From Zopfochytrium polystomum (taxonomy: Eukaryota > Chytridiomycota > Chytridiomycetes > Chytridiales > Chytridiaceae): a stretch of DNA of 64,000 bases. The stretch spans positions 1 through 64,000 of the forward strand of contig JAIVFJ010000219.1 of NCBI GenBank assembly GCA_025765615.1, given 5' to 3'. Below are positions 11,746 to 23,062 of the stretch, one piece after another. The position numbers and the translations under genes are program-made. Below the pieces are notes generated by a model. It saw nothing but the letters and a program-made list of their open reading frames with translations, was not told the DNA's origin and did not search any database. The first letter of the stretch is position 1; each line of letters starts with the position of its first letter.

Positions 11746-13242
11746 CTAAACGATTTGGCTCTTGGGCAGCCAGCCCGCCCACTCCTTGTTGAACAGCACC
11801 CACCGCAGCAGCTCCCCAACCACCTTGACGTTCAAAGAGTTGCCCAAGAGCCGGTACTTTTGATGCAGCGTCAGCGACGGCGGGAACGAGAATGCGCGCA
11901 CCGGGTGAGGGGCTGGCGCAGTCGGCCGAGGGCTCTTGTCGTCGATGGGGAACGCGTGCAAGCGGGCAATCCTGAACAGGGACGCGAAAGGCGGGTGTGG
12001 GGGAGAATTCAGCACAACCTGGAAGAGGGGGGAAGCGCACGAAAGATAGGAAGGGAGGCGGGGGGTACGACATTACTCGAGAGGCGTGAATAAGCGAAGT
12101 CCCAGAGCTTCCCCGGCCTCGAGAGGATTGGACAAGTCCCTTGGAGCCTTGGTTGGAAAAAAGAACGGAAGTGGCGGCAAACACGTCAGTTACTGAGCAA
12201 GCGAAGCGATTCACTCACCTCGAAGCCCTTGGTCTGTAGGAAGGCGCCAGCACCGATGCCGCGGTGACCGTATGCCTTCGTGAAACAAGGGCATTCCGTA
12301 TCAGTTGGAGAAACCACGTATCCAGGGCTAATGTATTTCCGGCTCTTGAGGAAGGCTTCGGGAACTTTATACCGCAACGCCTCGTCAACCATTGGCTCCT
12401 CTGCGACGTCCTGATCATCATCGTCTTCGTTGTTGTTTGCGCTGCTGAGCTCCTCCATATTTTTCCCCAATTTGTGCCTTTCAAGAGCTACTGGGAGGAA
12501 AGGACTTATTCCTCCAACAAGGGCCGTATCCTCGACATATGCATTAAGAGGGAGAGGCGGGCCGTACTGTGGGAGAACAGCCGGCCATTCACTTCGCAAT
12601 GCCAGCGGTGGAGGGGCAACGGGATCCTGATCAGTGCTGGATGAGTTCAACGTACGCTGCTCTCGTCTCGCCGTCAAATAATAGCGTTTCCGGTCGTTCG
12701 GTATTCCAAATTGCGTCGGCGTTAGCATCCATTCGTCAAACGAATATCCCAATCGATGCAGTTGTGCAAGGAGCAAGTCTCGGGAACGGGACACCTCGAA
12801 ATTAAGCACATTTTCGAGAAAGATGTACTTTGGTGGGTTTGCAAGTTGGGGAAGCAGTTCGACGAGATGCAGAAGGCCCCGCGCTCGAAGATCCTGATCA
12901 TCAAGTTTCTTGCCTCCTGAAGTGGCGGAAGTATCATATAATGTCAGGTGCGTTCAAGGCGGTATGCACAAAGAGCCCACCTCTTGTGTAAGGCTGGCAT
13001 GGTGGGCTTAGCAGCCAACAGTTTACTTGGTATTCGTCCAACTGTTTCGCAGTAAGGCTCTCGACGACCTTCTGGATGGGTGCCACGCCAAAATTATGAG
13101 CGATGACGACGTTGCCGACGGGGTTGATGTCAAAGGACGCAACGACGCTCGCTCCGGGCTGTTGGGAGAACAGAAGCCCGTAGTGAAGGCCGCCGATGCC
13201 ACTGAAAAACTCGAGTGCTCTGATCGGCCTCTCCTCCGCCAT
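11746..13242 (-). CDS. DNMT2/TRDMT1 tRNA (cytosine-38-C5) methyltransferase
   Basis: Three exons encode a cytosine-5 methyltransferase. Motif I is LEFFSGIGGLHYGL just after the start at 13242. Motif IV is SPPCQPYTRGG with the catalytic cysteine near 12990. ENVLNFEV provides the ENV motif, and YRLLGNSLNVKVV is motif X near the end. The diagnostic DNMT2 feature is the CFT sequence in CPCFTKAYGHRGIGAG (about 12245-12295). It separates the tRNA-Asp methyltransferases from DNA methyltransferases. Both introns join in frame: the first after CQPYTR, the second after TKGFE. The insert between the motifs holds a Glu/Asp-rich loop. Function is inferred from family: methylation of C38 in tRNA-Asp, in cytosol or nucleus. 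The start is 45 bp from the divergent kelch gene. Confidence 0.9.
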
Positions 13243-13287
13243 ATTCCAGCAGTTCCTTGTCACGGCGACTCTCGAAACATCCAGACA

Positions 13288-14647
13288 ATGCGGCCCAGGC
13301 TCAGAGCGAAGACCGTTGCCGCCTCGGGAGCTGGGCCTTCGCCACGAGTCGGCGCGTCGATGACATATCTGCCCTCCACAACGACGTGCGCAGTCTTTGG
13401 TGGTGCAAGCCATGAGGAAGGATTCAGAAACGACCTGTATCTGCTTAATTTCGGTGAGGCCCCATTCTGGGGTTTACCTGACAGTTGTGGATCGTTCAAA
13501 CATAACCACGGAATAACACAGAGACGAAGAGTTGGACCGAAGTGAAAATTTCCGAAAAGGATCTCCCCACGCCGCGCTATGAGCATTGTGCAGCCGCGGT
13601 GAAATGGAGAGAGCAAGAGCAGGCAACGCCAAAGCGGGAATGCTTATTCGTATTCGGTGGCTCATCCGAAAAAGGACTACTGAATGACTGCTGGATTTTT
13701 GACTTTGGTAAGCGCTTCTCTGCTGCTTCATCGAGGCCAACACGATTTCCGCAAGAGAAGCAAAAGTGGCACTTTCTTGCAACGCGAGGTAGACTACCAA
13801 ACGGGCGCAATATTCAGTCGTGCGGGTACATTCCGGGAGACGACAGCTCACATCGAGTGACTGGATCGGACCGCGTTTTGATTGCATTTGGAGGCGGTGT
13901 TGCCGAAGACCCAGTTGCTGATTGCGCTGTTTACTGCTTTCTCCTTGGTATGTGCTATGAATTCTTTCTCTTCTCTTGCGCCCGAACCCCGCATCCTCCC
14001 CTAAAATACCAACAAATACTCGCGAAACCAACACGTCCTTTGCAGATACTCAATCCTGGATTCAGCTGTCATCTTCTGAGACTGACAGTGCCGCTCAGCC
14101 GCCGCCACGCCTTGGCCACACAATTGTTACCCTAAGCAATAAGTCGCCCGAGCAAGCCACCCCGGAGCCAGTAGGACGACTTCTGATATGGGGTGGCTCG
14201 GATGCTGATAGACGCCTTTGGTCCTTTGGCCTCACATCGCGGAAGTGGGAGAATCTTTCAGGTGATTTTACATCCAGCCACCCAGAATGCCGTTTCGGCC
14301 ACTGCGCCGGACTTCTCTCGGTCTGGCCGAATTCGGAAAGGAAATGGATGATAGTATACGGGGGGAATGTCCAAAGCAGGCCCCGCACCGAGGGTTTTCA
14401 GTGACGTTTGGGCGCTGGACACTGGTATGTTACGCTGAATAGCTCTGGAGAATGTAACCACGTTTTTCCAGAGAGCTTTGGTTGGCATCGCTTGGACACT
14501 TCAAGTGAGGCATCGCACCCGCTCTTTGGGAGACTTGACAGCTCTTCGTGCGTTGTAGAGTGGGAAGGAAAAACAGCTATGCTCGTGTTTGGTGGGATGG
14601 ATTTCGAAAGGGTTTACAATGATATGTTTTTATTTTCCTTGGAATAA
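13288..14647 (+). CDS. Kelch-repeat protein
   Basis: Five exons encode a series of kelch repeats, recognisable by FGGASHEEGFRNDLYLLNF, FVFGGSSEKGLLNDCWIFDF, IAFGGGVAEDPVADCAVY, IWGGSDADRRLWSFGL and the last LVFGGMDFERVYNDMFLFSLE. Each is followed by a W-containing strand after an intron (SWTEV, KWHFL, SWIQL, FGWHRL). Introns fall regularly near repeat boundaries with the same phase 1. One fault is seen: at TTTT (14395-14398) the frame runs into TGA, but removing one T restores EGFSDVWALDTG, an expected kelch strand. A beta-propeller scaffold is inferred; the partner is unknown. AATAAA overlaps the stop codon at 14643. If the frameshift is genuine the protein would lose its last repeat. Confidence 0.78.
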
Positions 14648-15039
14648 AAAAGTGATTGAGAGAAAGAATGCGAGTTTACGTTCGAAAAATAGGGAAGTCT
14701 CACCAAAAATTTGGTTGTCCGAATGATGGCTCATTTGTCCCCTGCTCATCAGTTCGCCGGGAGGGTTTGTCTGTGACGAGGCTGAAGGGTCGGCCTGGGG
14801 GAATGGCAGTCGCGCGAGCGCCGAAACTTGAGTGAGTCCCTGCTAAAGCCACTCGCCCGACTGTATTTATTTCAGAACAACATTCTTTAACAAAGACGTC
14901 TCGCTGCCTTCCGCTGTATTCCGCCTGTCACCCTCGCCAACAGCATCTGGATCGAAATCTTCACGCTCTGCACCACAAACAAAAAAAAATTGGACAAGAT
15001 AGTCCGTCGGACCTGGAAATTGCATCAGTCCAAGCAGTT
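14648..15039. other. Intergenic spacer before SKA1
   Basis: About 390 bp between the kelch stop and the SKA1 start. No convincing coding frame or RNA gene is seen. It presumably holds the kelch 3' end and the SKA1 promoter and 5' leader. Confidence 0.5.
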
Positions 15040-16158
15040 ATGTCTATCGAAGCCACCGCAGAGAAGCCGACCACGCTGGAGGGAGTCTTCGCTCTCTTCG
15101 AAGAGAGCATCCAATCACTCAGCACATTGGCACAGCTGCGATCGCCAGACACTGCGGCCGCCCTCTCGACGGATCCCCTGGCTCTGAAGCTATTTGCAGC
15201 ATTGGATCAGCTGGAGGCGCGACTTGAGCATGCAAAGACGATAGTTACCGAGGCAAAGGACATATTCGAGCTGGGGGCAGCTGCACCCTGTTTGGCCGAT
15301 GGAGCGGAGGAGCCCGAAGACATCATGCCAGGAGCGCAGCTGATTCAGCACGTAGCGACGTCAAATGCGATGCTACAGCACATGCTTGCGAACATTCCCC
15401 GTCATCTGCCAACAGCGACTTCCAAAGCGCAACCCCCGTCGCGCGCGCAGGCCACTGCTCCTCAGCCTGCAAAAGGGCAAGCTGTGCCACAAACGTCGGG
15501 AGCGTCCTTGTCGAATGAACTGGGCGGTCTGGTTACGCCAAGTATTTCTGCGGACAACCTGAATGAATTGGCGGAGAGCGGTGGGCCCATTCAAGAGGAT
15601 TCTAAGCCTCCATCCGTAATTGAAGAGCCTGCTGGGACGAAGGTTGGCAAAAAAATGACAATGGCGGTGGATCCACTGACTGTCCAGGAGGTACATATTT
15701 TACTGCGTCACTCCTCTGATGCTTATCAATGCCAATTCAGTATGAAAGCCTTCCGAAGTACTTGGGTATCCGTCCCCTTTTTATTTTTTGGCTATTTCTT
15801 CTCTAACTTTGTTTAACATTTGCGCCGCTTTGATTCAGTCAATAGACTGACAAGAGACAAGTTGAACGACTGCATCGCCGAGTTTAACAAGGTCATTGCT
15901 GAGAAATACGCCATGCTGCGAATACCGCAAGCCAAAATGAACAAGATCCAGCGCGACCGATTCTGGGAGCACAAGCGCGTCGCGAACGAAAGCACAAAGG
16001 GCCACGCCTTTGTCACTGAGAAGGAGATCAAGGAAAATTACGCCAAGACTCTGTTTCGGCTGGACCCGGTCGGTCGTTCTTTCATTGCCATTGCCAGGCA
16101 TTTGGGAAGAGTGCGTGAAGTGAGGGGGGGAAATTGTACCAGGATTGTTGTGATGTGA
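15040..16158 (+). CDS. SKA1: SKA1-like spindle/kinetochore protein
   Basis: Three exons, the middle one only 25 nt (15741-15765), splice to a protein of about 330 residues. The C-terminal 110 residues match the SKA1 microtubule-binding winged-helix domain. It opens with EYESLPKYLVNRLTRDKLN, formed by joining all three exons, continues through KVIAEKYAMLRIP and KGHAFVTEKEIKE, and ends with the family hallmark VREVRGGNCTRIVV. The N-terminal part has a short helical region (LEGVFALFEESIQSLSTL and LDQLEARLEHAKTIV), as expected for the coiled-coil that binds SKA2/SKA3, then a Pro/Gln-rich linker. SKA couples kinetochores to depolymerising microtubules; this role is inferred from family. Introns lie at 15691-15740 and 15766-15838. 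No SKA2 or SKA3 is seen in the window. Confidence 0.87.
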
Positions 16159-16436
16159 CAAGTCACAGGGTGGAATTGACAAAAATTTGAAGAAATTTTG
16201 GTGTGAAAGAAGGAAAAAGAATCAGGTTTGTGTGTGTGTGCGTGTTTGAGAGGTGTTGCTTCGAGGAGGGGCGGGTGGGGCAGACCGTGGCCCTCATCGC
16301 TCCGCAGTTGCTGGCCGCGGGCGTCCTCGTTCGTCCCTGCTTGGATCTCTCTAACCACCTTTAAACAACGGCTTCACAGATCTCTGCTCTCTAACATCGC
16401 TTGCCTCAATTGCTTGCGTGCTCAGTCACCTCTGGA

Positions 16437-19400
16437 ATGCTGTCACTGGTTTCCGGCGGCGAGAGTGCACAAAAACAATCCCAGCACGCACCCCCGATGA
16501 TGGAATCCTACATCAGTGATGCTTCCTCGTTCGACGCCCTCTCAACACCGCATTTCCTTCCCATGGCCCCATCAACCATCGTCGATCCACAGACTTTGAA
16601 CGATGGTAATACCTCCACCGAAGGTGCCCAGGATCTCACTGTCGATCTATCGGACAACTCGGAGCCAGAAGCTATCGCCCAGTATGTGGGGGAGTACGAG
16701 CTTTCGGATGACGCTGGGGAGGAGGAGTCTGAGGAGGACGCCACGGCGGGCGCTCTTGTTGGTTTTGCCAACAGCGATAATATCGTAACCCCTCAATCGG
16801 AAGCGGTTTCTTTAAGAGTTTCCGATTCAACTGTTAGTACCAGGCAAACAAGAGTGAAGGCGCCTGTGGACTACAAAGCTCTGGCTGACGGAACAGCAAC
16901 TGCTAAGCGTGTGGTGAGGCAGAAAAAGTCTCCGTATAATGAACAAGGTGTCCGCGTGTACTGCGTGTGCAGAATGCCTGATAACGGGAAATTTATGATC
17001 AACTGTGATACGTGCAAGGATTGGTGAGAAGTCAATTAAGACGGCCGTGTAACCCCTAACAACTTTGCTGTCAATGGATGCTTAGGTATCACGGATCTTG
17101 TGTCGGAATGTCGGAAAAGAAGGCACAAGCCTTGGATTCGTACGAGTGCGACATGTGCAAGGAAGTGAAGCAGCAAGTTTCACGGCCAGGCGTCACCGAT
17201 GGTGAGTACATAAATAATCATCAATTTTTATTTCTCTTCATCCAGCGGGCTCGCCTTCCCGTAACTTGGGAATGTGGGGTAATGTTGTGTGTCGTTTCGT
17301 TTATGTTGAAAGCCCAAAATTTGAAAACTGTGAGGATTGAGTCTTGCAGCGTCTTTCGATGACGGGGGTGTAGACTGTCATCTGCTTTGTTTATTTTCGC
17401 TGAGCGCAAAGAAAAGAGTAGCACACTGCTAAGCGCCCCCTCGACTATTTGAGCCTGCCATTGGTGTTGAAACGGCGTCAGGGCGTTCCTTTTTGGAATC
17501 ACACTCCCTGCGAGGAGTTTCCTTCACTCTTTGTGCAATGTCATTGATGAAAACGACCACCCATTTGTCCGTTTGTCTCATTTCCCCTGCATTGTCCTTT
17601 TTTTATTTATTTATTTATTTTTTTTTTGGCTTCTCCATTTCTTTGTTTCTTTTGCTTTTTTTTCTCTCCTGATTGCAGAAACCCTCCGCTGTGATTCTCC
17701 TCTGACTCTTGGCGCTTACCTCTCAAACTCGGTAATAACCCCGCAGTGCCGACGAACTCTCGCCGTGCGTCTCCCGTTGCACCGATCAAGGGGGGCGTCA
17801 AAAAAATTGGCAAGTCCGGCGCAGCTTTAGTCGGCGGACCCCACGTCAAGTTGGTGAAGGTGAGTGCGGAAGTGGAACACGTCGATATATCACGTGACTC
17901 TTAACATTTTGTTTTTGTCCTTCTTTTTCTTCTCATTGCAGAACAAGCGGTTGTGCGCAATTCAAGGCTGTGCGAACCCATCTTCAAGCGACAGCCGATT
18001 CTGCTCCGAAGCGTGCGCAAACAAGTACGATGGCGCGGTGGACGCGGACTTCATTCCCGAGCAACTCGAGGATGAATTGGAAGACGAGTCGTACGTGGAT
18101 AATTTGGATGACGAAGACTACAAAGAAGACCAACCTCGGAGAGATTCGAAGAAGCAACCTAGTGGAAGTGCGACATCGTCCAAGCGCAGTAGTATTTCGG
18201 GGCCTATTCTTGGCTCCCCAAGAATCATTGCCAACGCTGGGAAGCCCACCCGAGTTTTCATCAGAAAACCGACTCGTCATGGCTCCGTTACTTCGCTCAC
18301 TTCGCTGTCACCGGCTGTATCGTCGCCCACGCCCCTCACTAAGCTGGAAATGGCTACGTCAGCGACCCCCTCTCCGCCTCCTATGCCACTGTCTGAAAAT
18401 GCAGCATCTCAGGACTGGACCAAAGATAAAACTCGAGTGGCGGTGCGGAAAGCGTTTGGCGAGGTTGTCACCGCTATTGTGAAAGACTTGGCACTTGTTG
18501 GATTGACTAGCCCTGCCGTTGCGTTGGAGAAGGGTGAACTACAAGCAGCAGATTTCTCAATGGAGGAGATACCCCAGGAGTGGATTGATGTTCAACAACT
18601 TGCTCACGAAATCGAGGAAGAAATGTTCGATTTGCTCGCAGACGGTGAGAAAGGGACTTCGCGCTTTTGCGGTGACAAAGTAAGCGCCTTTTTTCTTTTA
18701 TAAACCTTCCCGTCGCTTACATTTCGCTGTAATAGTACAAAGCCAAGTTCAGAAGTTTGCAATTCAGCCTGAAAGACAAGAAGAATACTTCACTGCGATT
18801 ACGCCTCCTTAGCTCTCAGCTGACTGCGCATGCCCTCGTTCGGTTGGAGGTCAAAGATCTGGCAAACGCCGAGAATCGGGCTCTCTCCGAAGCGATTAGG
18901 GAACGTTCCCTACGAGACGCGATGAAGCCAAAGGAATTCGAGGGACTAAACTACAAGAAGACGCACAAAGGCGAAGAAGTTATCAGCGTCGTTTCTTCAG
19001 CGGGCATGGAAATTGATGCTACAGAGGAGAAGAAGACAAACAAGTCGGACACAACAACTTCGAAAGACTTACAAGAAAAAGCGACTACGGCAGCGCTGCT
19101 GAAGCCGGTGGTTCCAATTTTGAAGAAGAGCACCGCTAAATCTGCATCAGTGGATAAAAAGTCTTCCGCATCTTCAGTTGATATTCTGGGGGACATCATG
19201 TCAAAAATTACCAAGAGCGGTGTTTCAGCTTCATCTAATGAAGACAGTCGTGGAAAACGACCGTATGAAGCTGAGGAGAGTCAGAAACGGCATTCGGACG
19301 CAACTTACAAGCGCGTGAGGGGCGATGATGACCAAGATGCATCATTCGACCTAGTGTATGGCGATGGCTCCAGTTGGAACAGTGTTACCGTCGCTGACAC

Positions 19401-20619
19401 CTATGACGCATATGATCCTTCAGCCCTAACGGACACAGTGGACCTCAACGACGACGAACCATTTAATGGAGAAGAAGGGTCGCGAAATGGGAGCGATGAT
19501 GCTTCTCCGTCGGCCATCTGGAACGGGCTGGTCCGTATGCCCGGGGTTGGCAAATTTCAAGGCTCGTGTCGGCAAGTCGCGGGTCGGCCTGTGGGAGACG
19601 GCTCGGTGAAGGTGTGGGAGTCTGTGCTTCCCCCTTCGATCTCAATTGAGGGACGCATTCCCACCAAGAATGTTCGCGAATACATTGCCATGCAATCCCA
19701 ATCCACCAGCAAGGAAGTGGTTGTCGTGGAGTTTTCTCCAAATAGCCGCTCGCCTTCTCCAGCAGAAAATGGCGAAGGAGGGTTTTCCGCTCTTGCTCAG
19801 TATTTCTTAGAAAAGGATCGCTACGCAGTTGTTGGCCATAACTACATGAGCGTCAAAGATATGTATTTGGTTCCCGTTGCTGCTGGAGATCCAATTCCAG
19901 AAATGATCACTGTTTTGCCAAGGTGTACCGTCACTTATGAGAGGAGGTCCGAGTCTTCGATGTTCGGCGTTATTGTTTTAGATAAACCCTTTTTCAACTC
20001 GGTGTACACTGGAGCAACCGGAACGAAGCGGAAAGCGCAACATCAGGTCTCTTCAGCAACAAGAAAGCGAGGTACGCAGTGCGCAAATCGCCTGCCTTCA
20101 AAATCACTTCTAACCATTGATTTCCTCCCATCCGACATAATTTGTCTAGTGTCGCCACCCCCTCCGCCAGTGGCAAGAGAAAGCCCTGTCAATAACCCTG
20201 CCAACATCCCCGCCGCCACCTCTGCTCCAATGCCGTTTTCCGCCCCCTCAGCAGTGCCACAGCCAGCGCCTTCCGGAGCTCTTGCATCACTTGCTGCCCT
20301 GACATCTCAGACACCAAATACAGCAATTTCCACCATATCCGGCATAACTGGACTGACCCCGGCAGCATTAATGCTGCTATCACAGCTGCGAACACCGGGC
20401 GCTCCTGCCGCAGCTCCGGCGGCAACCCCTTCCCCTTTGCAACAGCCACAGACAGCGCAGCAACAGCTTGCGCTAGCCACGTTGATGGCTCAACTACACC
20501 AGCAGCAGCAGGTTTACGGTTCCAGTACCGCAACTTCTAGCGGTTTCGGCAACCTATATGGTAGTTTGGGAAGCTCTGGCTCAACTGCGAACGGCAGCTA
20601 CTCCAGTAGCGGGCGGTGA
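16437..20619 (+). CDS. Bye1/PHF3-like regulator: PHD, TFIIS central domain, SPOC
   Basis: A large multi-exon gene. An acidic N-terminus leads to a PHD finger (about 16957-17175), C4HC3 in YCVCRMPDNGKFMINCDTCK then WYHGSCVGM and YECDMC, interrupted by an intron inside the finger. After an intron of about 540 nt come a Cys-rich patch (LCAIQGCANP to RFCSEAC), then a TFIIS central-type domain (VAVRKAFGEVVTAIV onward, about 18430-18960; FRSLQFSLKDKKN after an intron). A SPOC domain follows (IWNGLVRMPGVGKFQGSC to YMSVKDMYLVPV, about 19520-19890). The tail is Pro/Ala/Gln-rich. This order matches yeast Bye1 and animal PHF3/DIDO1, which bind RNA polymerase II. Nuclear elongation control is inferred. 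A 78-nt intron (20072-20149) contains no stop and is a multiple of three, so retained and spliced forms are both open. A poly(A) signal AATAAA lies near 20680. Confidence 0.85.
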
Positions 20620-21048
20620 CTTCCAAATTCTTCTGGTTTCCTTCTGTACCAAACGTTTGTTTCACGTTAGTAATCTTCAATAAAGTTGAATTGTCCTTCC
20701 AATAATCTCTGGCGGTAATGGTTTTTGTGGGACCAGTTGGAATCTCTGGTTGTTCCTCTTACTTTTGAAAGTTCGCCGCTATGCGCTGGGAGTTGGCGGT
20801 GTCGAAAGCGTTCAACGCCGGAGAGAAGCGGATCGGCCGTCCAAAGAGGTGATGCAACAGCGTTAACGGGGAAATATGATCATGATCGTACACGGATCCA
20901 GCCGACCAGAAGAAGGCTTCACTGCGGCCGACAGCGTTCCAAGCTCGCAAATGAATTAGGAGCGGGCCGCACCAGCACACGGACTAATCATCCACAAAAC
21001 TTGTCAGCCGCCCCTTCCCCCGAACGCCTCGACCACAGAAAACGGAAA
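20620..21048. other. Spacer with Bye1-like poly(A) signal and URM1 promoter
   Basis: The first 60 bases hold a T-rich 3' region and AATAAA near 20680. The rest precedes the URM1 start. A frame runs upstream of URM1 in phase with it, but it is compositionally poor and gives no recognisable domain, so it is not annotated as coding. Confidence 0.5.
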
Positions 21049-21342
21049 ATGGCCAAGACGGTGCACCTCGAGTTCAGCGGCGGTATGGAGCTGCTCTTTG
21101 GCTCGCGCAAGAAGATCACGACGGCGCTCCCAGCGGCGGTCGAGTCGATGCGGGACCTGATAGTGTTTACCCGGGACACGCTGCTGGAGGAGCGGGCGGA
21201 GCTGTTTGCGCAGGGCGACACAGTGCGGCCGGGGATCCTCGTGCTGATCAACGAGGCGGACTGGGAGCTGGAGGGAGAGCTCGAGTACCGGGTGCAGGAC
21301 GGCGACACAATCCTGTTTATCTCGACGCTGCACGGAGGTTGA
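21049..21342 (+). CDS. URM1: URM1 ubiquitin-related modifier
   Basis: An intronless gene for 97 residues, the usual length for the family. It begins [18 protein letters not shown], contains [19 protein letters not shown] and ends [16 protein letters not shown]. The terminal Gly-Gly is the site that is thiocarboxylated. In yeast and animals Urm1 is activated by Uba4 and serves as sulfur carrier for 2-thiolation of wobble uridine in cytosolic tRNAs and as a protein modifier; both roles are inferred from family. The next gene starts 82 bp downstream on the same strand. Together with DNMT2 it is the second tRNA-modification gene in the window, though the two are 8 kb apart. Confidence 0.95.
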   Translation: MAKTVHLEFSGGMELLFGSRKKITTALPAAVESMRDLIVFTRDTLLEERAELFAQGDTVRPGILVLINEADWELEGELEYRVQDGDTILFISTLHGG

Positions 21343-21424
21343 ACGGAACGACGGGAGGGCCGGAAGGGGTTACGATAATCGTAATACACAAGTGGTTGCG
21401 AAAAGAAAAGAAAGCAAGTCGGGC

Positions 21425-23062
21425 ATGTCAATTATTGGCCCCTTCTCGATGGCCCGGGCGGCGCAGAAGCGACTGGAAGAGCTGCCGCACGAGATCCTGG
21501 TGCGCGCGGCGCACTTCCTGCTGCCGGCGGACCTGGCGCGGCTGGCGAGGGCAAGCTCGTTCTTCTACAAGACCGTGTTCAAGGACAACCACCTGTGGAT
21601 TATGATGCTCGTCCGGCGATTTGGTGACGACGTGCTGGTGTGTGCGCGGGACTGGCAATGATACCATTACTGCGACCAGCGCGAACCAGCGTGCTCATAG
21701 CGTGTTCTCTCTCTTTGAAAGGAAATGCTCGATCGCGACGACCCAATCGGCGCCATGAAACTGTACGATCACCTTGGTAAGCAACCTCGCTTCTCGCTTG
21801 AACGTGATTGTACAAAAAAAACAGAGTTAACGCCGTTCCGTAACCGCCTCATCTCACACCAAAACAGCACGACCTTTTGCGTGCGCCGATGAGCTGGACA
21901 TCGCTTGGATGAATGAGCACTGGAAGCTGGTGGACGAAACTGAAGATGATGTCGGCTCGGCACTGCATTCTGTTTTGATGGAGCGGTAAAGTTCCAACCC
22001 CGCGGACGGTTTAGCGCAAGCTCGCTGTTCTCGTCGACCGTGTCCCTTTCCTCCATCCCCCCAACTATTATCACTCCTCTCCTCGGGTCCAAATCCACAA
22101 GCACCCCCTTTCCCTAACCTCTTTCTTCCCATTTACCGTGAATATGCCGACGTCGCTGGGGATGACTGCCCCGATTCGTTGCGACGGCTCAATTATATCC
22201 TCCCCCTCATCCGCCCGCCCCTCTGGGTCTCAGCGCATCGCCCCGGGCAGCCCTTCTCTCCAGCGTCTGCTGGTTCGACGCGTCCGCAGTGATCCGGTCC
22301 GTTCCCGAGGGTGACTACATCGCGTACTTCCGGATCTGCTTCCGGAGCCGGCCGAGCCTGTTCAACCAGGTGTTCCGGGTCGAGGTCGGGGTGACGATTG
22401 ATGTACCGCGGCCGCGGCGAGAGCCAAGTGGGGGTGCGGCTGCTGGAGACGGTGAGGAGGGCGGTGTGGTGGGTGAGGGAAACGGGCAGGCGGTTGCAAA
22501 CGGGGCAGCCATGGGCGTCGAAGCGGAGTGGGATGGGTTTGCAGCCGACGACGACGAAGACGGTGAAGTTAGCGACGATGACAGCGGGCACGGTGGGGGC
22601 GCGGGTGCGCGCGAGGTATCGAGCTACATTGAGACGCTGGTGCGCGAGCTGAACCTGTCTCCGTGGGTAGCCGCGCCGGGGGACGTTCCGCTGAACCGGT
22701 GGCTGACGCTGGAGCTTCCGCCGGTGCACGTTGGGCCGCGCGGGCGGTGGCGGCGGCGGCGGCAGCAGCAGGGGCGCGGGGGCGGGTTTGTGGACGTCAA
22801 GCTGTGGCTGCGGGACCACTCGAACCAGTGGAAGCGCGGGGTGGTGCTGGACGTCGTGGGGCTGGAGAAGGCGTCGCCGGCGGAGGTGCGGCGACGGCAG
22901 CTGGAGGTGCGCAACACGACGCGGGCACCAAACGGCGAGGTCGCGACGGACGGTCTGCGCGTCGCGTCGGGCCTCGTCGGCCGCGGCGCCCTGTTCTGGG
23001 CGTCGGTTGCCGTCGTCGTGGCATGGCTGGTCGCCCATTTTGGCGGGTTCAGCGCCTTTTAA
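21425..23062 (+). CDS. F-box protein with PP2/FBA-like sugar-binding domain and C-terminal membrane segment
   Basis: The ATG at 21425 opens an F-box (LEELPHEILVRAAHFLLPADLARLARAS to DNHLWIMMLVRRFG, about 21470-21620). Two clean introns (after DDVL; after LYDHL) lead to an exon with ADELDIAWMNEHWKLVDE. Downstream, a phase-2 intron at 22178-22263 creates SVCWFDASAVIRSVPEGDY, the start of a PP2-type domain as in plant and animal F-box lectins. The domain ends with DVKLWLRDHSNQWKRGVVLDVV. An Asp/Gly-rich insert splits it. The C-terminus ALFWASVAVVVAWLVAHFGGF is a probable tail anchor. The join near 21975-22015 is tentative: donor GTTTTG and acceptor TTTAG give an open frame, but the intron would be only about 43 nt. 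By family this would be an SCF substrate adaptor for glycoproteins; membrane anchoring is unusual. Confidence 0.62.

Noticed and set aside
12934..13413. Upstream extension of DNMT2 to 13413
   Set aside because: It would overlap the kelch coding region; the ATG at 13242 sits just before motif I as in the family.
14368..14400. A 33-nt intron in the kelch gene
   Set aside because: It restores the frame but is shorter than other introns and removes the expected FSD residues; a one-base error explains the data better.
20725..21048. N-terminal extension of URM1
   Set aside because: The frame is open upstream but family length and conserved start ([12 protein letters not shown]) place the start at 21049.
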